From contig CM026563.1 of the NCBI GenBank assembly GCA_015143295.1, positions 4,960,001-5,024,000 on the forward strand: a DNA stretch of 64,000 bases, given 5' to 3'. The DNA is from Tetracentron sinense. Lineage: Eukaryota > Streptophyta > Magnoliopsida > Trochodendrales > Trochodendraceae. The translations under genes and the position numbers were made by a program. Shown here in pieces: positions 11,651 through 22,600 of the stretch; position 1 is the stretch's first letter; every line of letters begins with the position of its first letter. The notes beneath the pieces were generated by a model, which did not search any database, had not been told where the DNA came from, and worked only from the letters and a program-made list of their open reading frames with translations.

Positions 11651-14600
11651 TCAGCTATCCAAGCTAGAACTAGCTGTGTCCTCCTTCTCAACACTCTGGT
11701 ACTTATACAACCTGGCGCACGTTAGATAATAACCAAAGTTAATCACTCCTATCACAGCCAACATCCAAAACACGTTATCTAACCGCCCGTTGTTAATATT
11801 ATCCGGTAACCATCCGGTGACCCTCCGAACCAAATCGATCACCGCCGTACTTAGATAATACCCGATCCCAAGTATCAATGCGATCATCGCAGTCGCAGTG
11901 GTATGCAGTGACTTGGGGAATTCTTGGTAATACAATGCAACTTGTCCCGGGAAATGGAACGCCTCTCCAACGCCTACAATGGCTAGAGGCAACACTAGCC
12001 ACAATGCTGACATGGGCACAATCGAACCGGGTTGACCCGTGAGGTGGTGCGATCGAGCGATGCGGAGCCGGTTCGTCTCAACTAGGGCTGACCCCACCAT
12101 GCTAGTAACATTGAAGACGTGGCCGAGTCCGACACGCTGGAGGGGAGTTGGAGATCTGCGTGTCAACTTTTGCCACATAGGACATAGGGTACGGTCAATG
12201 ATGGTGAGGAAGATGGCTGTGGACACAAGAGTGAAGACTAGGAAGGACCCGGCTGGGATTTGAAAGTGGGGCCCAATGTGTCGATCCATAGTAAGAGCTT
12301 GGAGGGTTGTTAAACTTGCTTGGATCAATATAGGAGTGCTTAGAAAAATAGCGGTTGACCATAGTGGGGATATTCTGATTAGGGTTTTGAGGTCTTCGAC
12401 TTGTTCGATCGTACATAGCCTCCATGGTCTTGCAATTGAGCCATTCGATCCAGTGTCACCTTGGGTTTTCAGTGCAGCACGGTTAAGGAATCTGCATGGC
12501 TCACCAAGTCACGTTAGCGAAATCTAAAACAGTGTGTTGATTAAGTCAAGTGAAACTTAGTAGCAATATTCCTTGTAGCTGTTGACTCATGAGAAAATGG
12601 AGATCGAATCACTGCCAATCGCGATCACCCACAGGTCAGGTCAACACGTGTTCATTCTAATCACTATTAACCCTGGTTAAGATTCACTAGCCTCTAGGAT
12701 TCAACAATTTAACCTTAGATATGGAACCTAATCGTGGGAAGTCGACAACACGAATGAGCGATTTTGTGGGGTGTATAAAGCAAAGGGGTTAGGGATCATC
12801 GCTCACCTGCACAATGCCACCTGCACAATGCATATTTTGGGATGCTCCGGTTATCTTTACAATCAAGCTCCTGTTCCTACTAAATTAAATTTTTAAAATT
12901 CACTTTCTTCAAGGAGAATACGTGTTATTGTCTTCTATTAGGAGGAGAAAGACACATTTTGAGGCAAGTACACTAAAAAAAAGTCTTACAAGAGAGTGTT
13001 GTTAGCATTATCCACTTGAGATTATTGCTTATGTTATTGGATTATCCTCGTTGGAGAGTGATTTGGTTACGAGTTAAGTTAGTACAAATTGGAAGCACAT
13101 GGTCTGTGTTCTTCCTTAGGTTCTTCCTTGTGGTCATGAGTGTTTGAAGGCTGGATAATATTGGTTGTAGAAGTGGTGGGCCTGACAAACCATAGGGCTC
13201 GAACGTGAGTCCTCCACCCCCAAAGTGGATACATGATACATCCTGCCACTGGAGCAAGCCAGGGAGTTGAGAGATTTTGTTTTAAGAATACTAGAAAGAG
13301 GTTAAAATCACATAAAAACGTGTTAAAAGAGTGAAATTCATACCTGAAGCTTGAAGTTGGAGTAGGAGATGGCAACTTTGTCACCCCACTGCCTTCATAG
13401 TAATAATCCTCACTTCCCAGTGATACTGACACCTTCCTCTTCCGAATTGTCGCTACTACTACTCGCGCTAAGCTCGTGAATGGGCTTCCTTGAGGCTTAA
13501 CGTAGCGATAATGGCGAATTCCAAATAAGAAGAAGGCTATGCCGATAACATTAGCGACGATGCCCAAACCAAAACCCAATCCCCAGCCAACATTGTCTTG
13601 AACATACACAATGGCTGTGGAGCTAATTATAGAAGAAACATATAAGGTAAAGAAGTACCAATTAAAGAAAATTGCTTGATCTTTGGGCTTGTCGAATTGA
13701 TCTGCTCCCATGGTTGCAACTGTAAAGCGCGTGCCTCCTGCTCCAATAGCTGCTGTCGCTATTACAGTGTATAAGATAGCGAATTGAAGCTTCGATGGTG
13801 TCTCGCATGTGTCCGACCCACTTGTGCATGGTGGAGGCCTTAATGAGTGGACTGTTGCGGTTAAGGTTAACAAAATCATTCCCTGCAAGTATAGCCATTT
13901 TATTAATTTTCTTCACAATTGAGATAAAAAGAAGACTTTGAAATAACAAATGCATGGCCTTTTATTGTTAATGGCAGCTGCCCTAACTTTTGAAAATAAA
14001 TTTAATTTTACGTTTATATTATTTAATTATAGGCGATTCACCAAAAAAATGTGGGGAATGCTAGCCCCTCCCCACTTTCTCCGTACGACCAACATCTGTA
14101 CTATTTTTTACCGGCTGCTTTTGCTGCCGGTTAAAGCTTCAGCAACAGTCCCATTTCAACTCTCCCCTTCACTTTGTTAATATTTAAAAAGAAACCCATT
14201 AAAGGCCCTCATAATAATAATAAAATTATAATACAGCGTTTTCTCTCTCCTCTCTCACTCTCTCTCTCTCTTCCGAACGAAATGCTTCTTGCTTCATTAA
14301 AAAATACAGTGTCCAAACGACCCAGTTATTGATCGCCGGCCTCAATTAACGGTGAGCAAAGCCATGTCGCCGCCGCCTTGTCGTTTGCACTCTCTCGCGA
14401 ATGGAAACCAGCTTTTAGCTTATTCTATTAGTTTCTCTTTTCCTTTTTTTAATCATTACCGAGTTTTAGTGAAAGGGTTGGCTTGTGATGTGAAATTTGT
14501 TCTGAATTTTATTTCAGGAGAAGAAAGACATGTTCAAGCTCCCATTTCTCCACTATTTTTTTTCTCTTTTTCGGGTTGGGTTTTCGTTCATTTTTTTTTT

Positions 14601-16608
14601 TTTGGGTATGAGAACAGGTAGCTTCCTTCTTCTTCTAAATTTCTAAAAAAATTTTCAAGAGAAGAAAGACATGCTCAAGCTCCCATTTCTCCACTCTTTT
14701 TCTCCTTTTTAAGGGTGGGTTTCCCTTCGATTTTTTCCGTATGAGAACAACTTCCTTCTTCTGTTTTTTTTTTTCCTTTTTCTAATATAGAATGACCACC
14801 GCATATTAGGGGAGAGAGTTTCGGGAGAGAGAGAGAGGGGGCAGGACTCCGGAGAAAAGGGATGGAAGATTTGGATATTCCTATGTACTTTTATGGGGTT
14901 TTTTTGCAAATTACAAATAAAGGGAGGGGCAAGATTTAAATTTAGTTACTGATGAAGCTTTAACCAGCTGAAAAAGCAGCTGGAAAAGTTAGGACAGATA
15001 TTGGTCATATGGAGAAAGTGAGGAAATAAGAAACTGGGGCTAGCATTCCCCAAAAAATGTATGCCTTGCGTTTTTATTACCTAAAATGACATGCTTTTTT
15101 TTGGATGGTAAGCTGGGTTAGGCAAACCCCAATCAAAGTATATTAAAGACAAAGGGAATCACATGCAGCGATATTTACAGCCAGATCGGTTTGCATTTTT
15201 ATTATCTAAAGTGTAAGCTTTTGACACATTTACCCTTAGGTAGGCAAATAAAAGGCAAACACTACTAAGGGTATTATTGGAATTCATACCTATTTAGTAA
15301 AACTTTTCAAATGGTGCCCTGAATCATGATATTTTTGGTTTAGGGTGATAAAATGGTTACTTAACTCTTTAATTATTTAAAAGGGCATAACCCTGAGGCA
15401 ATGGTGCATGTGGCAGCTGCTAACAACTCTTGAGAAAATATATCTCTACAAACGGACAAGATGGCCAACGAACTTGGTCCGATCCTCAAATCTTTCCTTG
15501 GGTGCATTCCCTAGACCTAAAATATTTCGTACCCACTAAATCATTTTCTACAAACCTAATTTTACTTAATGTTTAGAATTATATTATTTCATAGAGTGCA
15601 AAAGTGATACAAATATAGAACTTTTAAATTTGACCACAAATTTTGGATTTTTTGAGTTCCATACATGTGAAACTTCTAATTAAATTGAACCCAATAAATC
15701 AGAGATACCATTGTGTAAAAGAGTTAGAAACCCTCTTCCCTCTCCTCTCATACTCTTGTTCTAAAATATTAATGTTGCAGACTTTTAAAAGTTACACCAA
15801 AAGAACGGAGTCTTACAGACATTATCAAGCGGCCAATACTTAGAAAAGCCTAGCTCCAACTAGGGGTGGGTACCAAGCCGAGGCTAGCCAAACCTAACGA
15901 GCCAAGCTTTTATCGAGCCGAGTTTTTTTTGAAGTTATCAAGCTTGGCTCGACTTGTTAATAAATGAGGAAATCGAGTTCCGAACTCAATTAGAATATGA
16001 TTAATTTAAGAAATTAAGCCTTTAATTAATGTATTATAATTGTATATCTAGGGGTCAGCTCTTGCCCAGCCCCTAGCTCCAATCATTTTGAGGGGGATCA
16101 TGAAAGAGGAGAGCCAATATTGACTAGGGAGTAACATAAACTCTTCTTTAATATGTAAGATATTTTTGGCTAATAATTGAGGCTGTTAGTCCTTACCAGC
16201 AAGGATATAAAAGAGGAAATGATAATGACAGCAGAACAGCCTAAGAAGGAGTCAGCGATAATTGCTCCGGCGATTGGGAAGAGACTGGTGGCACCGTTCA
16301 CTATGTTGGAGATCTGTGCGGCGTTGACGCTCTTCACGTTGAATTCTACTATAAGATACACGATTAGGTTCCATATCCACCCCCCGGCTGCAAGTATTAG
16401 GCCCATCACACACCCTGTCCAAACAGGTGCAACACCAACATCTATGTTAGATTCTAAAGAGAGAGAGAGATTGTTAGATTCTAGAAAGAGAGAGACCTGT
16501 GATAAAGGGGAAGGTAATCCAACCCCCTCTTTTGCTATCGCCGTTTGCTATACCTCCTTCATTGGGTGTAAATTGGCCTTCAAAGTGCTGTAACTCAGTG
16601 GCTGCCAT
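11651..16608 (-). CDS. NRT1/PTR family (NPF2, NAXT-like) transporter, gene 2
   Basis: Four exons on the minus strand: 16608-16497, 16414-16197, 13882-13344 and 12491-11651, encoding 569 residues without a stop. The start MAATELQHFEGQFTPNEGG is conserved in gene 3. It has the same domain plan as gene 1: KRGGWITFPF before helix 1, EFNVKSVNAAQISNIV after helix 2, GGTRFTVATMGADQF at about residues 159-173, KPKDQAIFFNWYFF, TIRKRK in the central loop and GEAFHFPGQVALYYQEFP. The helix-1 ExxE(R/K) motif is missing, which fits the NAXT (anion-excretion) branch of NPF2. Nitrate or chloride export at the plasma membrane is the likely role by family. Intron 2 contains a 999-bp MULE absent from gene 3. 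A Helitron end lies 92 bp upstream of the ATG, so promoter activity may differ from the sister gene. Confidence 0.9.
14053..15051. mobile_element. 999-bp Mutator-like element in intron 2 of gene 2 (Pack-MULE candidate)
   Basis: Ends GGGGAATGCTAGCCCC and its exact inverse; inverted similarity continues for about 110 bp with gaps. There is an exact 9-bp target duplication AAAAAATGT (14044-14052 and 15052-15060). The gene 3 intron has an empty site (CACCAAAAAGGGTATGCC near 22978). The interior carries no transposase but has non-palindromic sequence with CT-rich and GC-richer parts (14240-14430), and a roughly 110-bp segment repeated directly (about 14518-14625 and 14658-14760). It may include captured host sequence. 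Confidence 0.85.
15550..15812. repeat. Truncated Tourist-like MITE, intron 2 of gene 2
   Basis: Right part of the GGTCCGTTC family, ending ...AAGAACGGAGTC next to TTA. The same truncated copy is at 23410-23672 in gene 3, so the insertion predates the duplication of genes 2 and 3. Confidence 0.55.
15860..16074. repeat. hAT-type MITE, intron 2 of gene 2
   Basis: A 215-bp element starting CTAGGGGTGGGTACC and ending TTGCCCAGCCCCT, with an exact 8-bp duplication AGCTCCAA (15852-15859 and 16075-16082). The orthologous copy is at 23720-23943. Confidence 0.75.
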
Positions 16609-16699
16609 GATATGCTCTCTCTTTTTTACAGTAGAAGAAAGGAGAGTAGAAGTATGCTCAAGAAATGGTGATTTATAACTCAATGTGTGTATATATATA

Positions 16700-16730
16700 T
16701 TAGCAAAAACCCCGTGCATCGCACGGGTGT
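16700..16730 (-). mobile_element. Helitron 3' terminus, 92 bp upstream of gene 2 ATG
   Basis: Read on the minus strand, the GC hairpin CCCGTGCGATGCACGGG is followed by TTTTTGCTAA and then T. This is the hairpin plus CTRR ending of a plant Helitron. The element would extend towards higher coordinates. I could not locate its 5' TC end, which may lie before 17929. Confidence 0.6.
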
Positions 16731-17928
16731 GGTAGTTTAAACAATTAAGAATGATAGAATATAAATAGATATAACAAATGAACTTGTGGTAACATTAGTT
16801 GCATGTGGTAAGAACAAATTTCAAATAAATTGAGTTAAAATTTACCTTTTTTTCTAACATCCAAACACACAATTACAAAAATGTTGTTCGAATTTTTTTA
16901 ATCAACATCTTCTAGCAGTAATTAATATTTACTGAAGAGGGATTTAGAAATTATCTAGAACTCAATGATTTAATAATACTATTATAAAGTAACACGTAGA
17001 TGGATGCCTTTTATATATTTTGAGAATCAATTCGTTCAACTTTCCATGGAAGTCCTTAATTTAAATCTAGAAACCATTCAATAAAATTACATTTTAGCAC
17101 ATCAACGGCCACATAAAAATCAAATATACTCCATTTAGAAGGAAGAGTCAAGAACCTCAACATATGTTTGTCTTATTTAATGTTTCTCAACCTACGAAAT
17201 GTAGTCATAGAAAAAGACAAACACAACCTTAAGAAAATATTTGTAGAGCCAAATATATTTTATTTAAGATTGATAATTGTGAAAAAGAAAATATTACCTA
17301 CTTTCATGAAGTGAATTGTATTTTAAATAGCTATGAATAAAATAAAAAAATATTGAAACACGAGTCATGGATGAAAGAAACCAGACATGCCAAAAAGCTA
17401 AAGTTAATAAAAATCAGAGTTTGTTCGAGCAAAAGCTATATACTTCTAGTGATTCAATTTTTATTTAGCACATATTATTAAAAAATATAAAAAAAATAAA
17501 GAAACAAAAATGAAAAATAATAGAAAAGATTTAGGAACAAAGTTTGATTAAATGTATAGCAATATGGATTCTCTACTCGCTTGATTTAGCAGAAATAATT
17601 AATCAAAAACAAAATAAACTTAAACACCCAGCATAACTTAAGGGCTTCTAACAAACCCAAAGCTAAAGTCAAAAGAAATCTGACTTGGTTCAGCCAAATA
17701 GCCATTTATTGAAATAGTTTTAGTGATTCAGTTCAAGGCTTCAAGCTTCATTTAGCACATAAGAATAAAGAAAAATAATACGAAAGAAACAAAAAAACAC
17801 AGAAGGCAAACAGATAAGAGAAGAGAATTAGAGACAAAAATTGATTACCTCAATGAAGGAAAACAAATACCCTAAAAAAAAAAATCCAATTTTAGACATC
17901 CTCAAAATAAGTACGTGCTTCTTACTCA
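16731..17928. other. A/T-rich spacer between the gene 2 and gene 3 units
   Basis: About 1.2 kb of A/T-rich sequence with no convincing ORF. It may be the body of the Helitron whose 3' end is at 16700. It stops where the gene 3 duplication unit begins at 17929. Confidence 0.4.
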
Positions 17929-18835
17929 TGCTCAAGCTATTTATTGAGTTTTTACGTTTCGCTTCAAATAAGAAAAGGCTTAATGACGAGTTGTCCTATA
18001 AAAGGAGTAATGAGAGAACGGAAGATATGAAAAAGATTACAATTACATGTTAAGCCAATCCCAAGCTCTATAGTAACGCTTGAGTTTGGTAAACCTTATT
18101 TGAGTGGAGCTTGAGGCTGATGACTGAGTTCTAAATTGCGAGTGCTTGAGCCGAGCTATTGAGCCTAGTTATATAGTGATTTTATGTGTGGATCACATAA
18201 CCGCTTATGACCTTTTAGGCTATGTGAAATTTATTATCAGCATCCAAATTTGCACCCAATTAGGCTTACAAGATTCATTAAGTTAGCTTATATTAGGGAA
18301 AAGATTTTGCTAGCCCCAATCACAAATCTTCCAAAGACGCAACTGGGACCATACAAATATCAAACTTGCTTTGACTTTTGTTTTTTCAACCATTAAAATA
18401 ATGAAAGATCTCCAAGTGTTTGACTCCTCTTGCATCTATGGAAAAAATTGGAGTAAATTCGACTGGGGCTAGCTCTCCTCTTACGGAAATAGTTAGTGGT
18501 GAGTATTTAAGAAAGATGGAGGGGGGGCATCCACCAATGAGGTGGTGCCTTAGGTTTGAAAATCGATTTCATGGGTACGCCTATCACTACTCCTTACATT
18601 AAGCTTAAGAGAGAGATTTCAAAATATTTGTTTCTTTTTAAAATGACTAAAATACTTTTTTTAAAACTGATCAAGTAATTGCTTATCAGCAAAGTGCCAA
18701 TCAAATATGATTACCTCACATAATTGCTTATAAGTTATGATTGCAACAATTGAGACCAAACGGGTTCTAGCTCAGAAAGGAATTAAGCCAAGCCTTCTAT
18801 TGGCTAGCTTAGCCCTATGTGCAGCACAATCTGAA

Positions 18836-19175
18836 AGTGAAATGACTTCTCTCTTTTTATTGCCACATGTCGATTTGTGTACTTAGGCAAGATGGTTTTG
18901 GTCTTGCGAGAGCAAGACCAAATCCAATCCGCTTGAACCACATCTTCTATAAATAGCTTTAATTTTTAACGAAAGAGAACATTTATGGTTTCAACCGGTT
19001 CTAAGGGGCAGACACACATGTCACTACCACAATATGAGAGTAACCTCAACGGAGGTTGTCGTGTATGTCACCTCAGTCTCCCCGTAGGAGATTGGATTTG
19101 GTCTTGCAAGACATCTTGCCGAGTACACAAATCGACATGTGGCGATAAAAAAGGGAGAAGTCATTTCACTTTCTC
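18836..19175. repeat. Inverted-repeat element with flipped centre, 3' flank of gene 3
   Basis: Two arms in inverted orientation (about 18836-18925 and 19087-19175), sharing CACATGTCGATTTGTGTAC and GGTTTTGGTCTTGC-type sequence. They surround about 160 bp that lie in the opposite orientation to the matching sequence of the gene 2 unit (about 10446-10900). Confidence 0.65.
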
Positions 19176-19654
19176 CCTGTATTTTTACTTCTCTTCAATT
19201 GATTATTTTTTTCATTTTTATCGCCACATGTCGAAAGCCCACAATAAGCAAGACTGTTTTTGTCTTGCTAGAGCAAGACCAAATCTGATCCCGGTTCAAG
19301 ACATATCTCGAGCTCCCAAAATTATAGAGGTATGCTACCCTACTCTAAGACATTCCTTGCAGCCAAAAATAGCAGGAGTATCGCTAGCATTTTTCACAGA
19401 GTAGACTGCTTAATTGAGTATTGCCAATTTGTGCCAACTCCCGGAAACCACCTCAAAAAATAAGAGAGAGAGAAAGAGAGGTCCTTTATTAGAAAAGAAA
19501 CATACAATAACAATAAGTACAACCAGGAGTGTTAGCCCCATTTCAGGCCTTTTAAAAAAGTTCGGATACTTGGTTGATTGAAGCGGAGAGTAGAAAAACC
19601 GTGAGTATGGCTAGCACTGTTCTAAGTACAACGCACCTGCGCACTTAGACTTGT

Positions 19655-22600
19655 TCAGCGATCCGAGCTAGAACTAGTGTCATCCTTCTCAACACTCTGG
19701 TACTTATACAACCTGGCGCACGTTAGATAATAACCAAAGTTAATCACTCCTATCACAGCCAACATCCAAAACACGTTATCTAGCCTCCCGTTGTTAATAT
19801 TATCCGGTAACCATCCGGTGACCCTCCGAACCAAATCGATCACCACCGTACTTAGATAATACGCGATCCCAATTATCAATGCGATCATCGCAGTCGCAGT
19901 GTTATGCAATGACTTTGGGAATTCTTGGTAATACAATGCAACTTGTCCCGGGAAATGGAACGCCTCTCCAACGCCTACAATGGATAGAGGCAACACTAGC
20001 CACAATGCTGACATGGGCACAATCGAACCGGGTTGACCCGTGAGGTGGTGCGATCGAGCGATGCGGAGCCGGTTCGTCTCAACTAGGGCTGACCCCACCA
20101 TGCTAGTAACATTGAGGACGTGGCCGAGTCCGACACGCTGGAGGGGAGTTGGAGATCTGCGTGTCAACTTTTGCCACATAGGACATAGGGTACGGTCAAT
20201 GATGGTGAGGAAGATGGCTGTGGACACAAGAGTGAAGACTAGGAAGGACCCGGCTGGGATTTGAAAGTGGGGCCCAATGTGTCGATCCATAGTAAGAGCT
20301 TGGAGGGTTGTTAAACTTGCTTGGATCCCTATAGGAGTGCTTAAAAAAATAGCGGTTGACCATAGTGGGAATATCCTGATTAGGGTTTTGAGGTCTTCGA
20401 CTTGTTCGACCGTACATAGCCTCCATGGTCTTGCAATTGAGCCATTCGATCCAGTGTCACCTTGGGTTTTCAGTGCTGCACGGTTTAGGAATCTGCATGG
20501 CTCACCAAGTCACGTTAGCGAAATCTAAAACAGTGTGTAGGTTAAAAAAAAAAAAAAAAAAAAGTCTAAAGTGAAACTTAGTAGCAATATTCATTGTAGC
20601 TGTGGGTTACAAATACCAATGCATTTTTGACTCATGAGAAAATGGAGATCGAATCACTGCCAATCGCGAGCACCCACAGGTAAGGTCAACACGTGTTCAT
20701 TTTAATCCTTATTTATTATAGATAGGTTTAGAGAATATAGAGTGATGTAATAAAGTAAGATGAGATAATTTGAAATAGATTAATATCAAATCTTAGATTT
20801 GTTTACGATTAAATTTGATTATGATGTGATACTGTTTTTAGCTTAAGACTCATGTAATCTTTATATAATCCTTAAGGAAGAGTGAGTCATTGTAATCACT
20901 CAAGCTATTAAATAGAATCTCTTTCTTTATTATGGTATCAGAGTGGGTTGATCGGACCTTATTTTGAATTTTTTTTTCCTTTAATCTTGTTTTTCTTGCG
21001 GGTGGCATTGCCATCCGTCTGGCCAACACCTTTTTTTTTTTTTCCTTCAAACCACTGGCCGACTTCTCTTTATGTGCTATTGGGAGAGATCATGACAGTT
21101 TACTTTAATGAACCATCGGCTCTGACAGATTCTAAGATGAGCGGGATGCGACAGTGATGGATTTCACAGACTGACGGTGACCACCAATATGTACAATTGG
21201 ATTTTCCGACGACTTTTCAACAAAGCCCAATGATCTCAGGCTAATTTTTTGTTTATAACAATTGCAAGATCTTTCTTCAAAGGATCATACAATTGCGAGA
21301 GAGTATTAGAAATAGGTTTAGAAAATACAGAGTGGTGTAATAAAGTAAGATGAGATACACTGTATTTCATCTCATATCTAGGTAGATTTGAATTTGAAAT
21401 AGATTATTAGTATCAAATCTTAAATTTGTTTAGGATTAGATTTGATTATGATGTGATACTGTTTCTATCTTGAGACTCATGTAATCTCTATATAATCCTT
21501 AAGGAGGAGTGAATCATTGTAATCACTCAAGCTATTCAATAAAATCTATTTCTTTATCACTATTAACCATAGTTAAGGTTCACTCGACCTTAGGATTCAA
21601 CAATTTAACCTTAGATATGGAACCTAATAGTGGGAAGTCGACAGAACGAACATTCTACGAACGATTTTGTGGGGTGTATAAAGCAAAGGGGTTAGAGTTT
21701 AGGGTTCTCTTCCTCCATCGCTCACATGCACAAAGCTCTCAAACACCCCTGCCAATGCATATTTTGGGATGCTCTGGTTATCTTTGCAACCAAACTCCTG
21801 TTCCTAGTTAATCAATTTTTTGAAACTTTTCTCAGGGAAAAGACGTTTTATTGTCTTCATTTAGGAGGAGAAAGACACATCTTGAGGCAAGTCCACTAAA
21901 AAAAGTCTGAAAAGAGAGTGTTGTTTGCATTATCCACTTGAGATTACTGCTTATGTTATTGGATTATCCTCGTTGAAGAGTGATTTGGTTTTGAGTTACG
22001 TTAGTACAAATTGGAAGCACTTGGTCTGTGTTCTTCCCTAGGTTCTTCCTTGTGGTCATGAGTATATGAAGGCTATCTAGGATAATATTAGTTGTAGAAA
22101 TGGTGGGCTTGACAAACCATAGGACTCGAACCTGAGTCCTCCACTCCAAAGTGGATACATGATACATCCTGCCACTGGAGCAAACCAGGGAGGTGAGAGA
22201 TTTAGTTTTAAGAATACTAGAAAGAGGTTTAAATCACAGAAAAGTGTGTTAAAAAGAGTGAAATTCATACCTGAAGCTTGAAGTTGGAGTAGGAGATGGC
22301 AACTTTGTCACCCCATTATGTTCATAGTAATAATCCTCACTTCCCAGTGATACTGACACCTTCCTCTTCCGAATTGTCGCTACTACTACTCGCGCTAAGC
22401 TCGTGAATGGGCTTCCTTGAGGCTTAATATAGCGATAATGGCGAATTCCAAATAAGAAGAAGGCTATGCCGATAACATTAGCGACGATGCCCAAACCAAA
22501 ACCCAACCCCCAGCCAACATTGTCTTGAACATACACAATGGCTGTGGTGCTAATTATAGAAGAAAAATATAAGGTGAAGAAGTACCAATTAAAGAAAATT

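Larger units (their letters stand above)
9531..16690. repeat. Segmental duplication unit carrying NPF gene 2
   Basis: From TGCTCAAGCTATTTATTGAG at 9531 to about 16690 this segment is nearly the same as 17929 to about 24565, with intergenic DNA, exons and introns collinear. Differences are mainly insertions: a hAT MITE, a 373-bp palindrome and a 999-bp MULE here, and a TRIM in the other unit. Confidence 0.85.

Noticed and set aside
12039-12263. Plus-strand frame conserved at 12039 and 20040.
   Set aside because: Antisense shadow of NPF exon 4; conservation is explained by the duplicated gene.
13042-13343. Extension of the gene 2 exon 3 frame beyond the donor site.
   Set aside because: Reading continues into intron 3 only because no stop occurs for a while; the donor at 13343/13342 is conserved in all four genes and joins correctly to exon 4.
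16415-16496. Reading exon 1 straight into exon 2 as one N-terminal exon.
   Set aside because: In genes 1, 2 and 4 the intron breaks the frame by length or stop, and joining at the GT..AG pair gives the family-typical WITFPFIT-GCVMGL transition; only gene 3 could read through.
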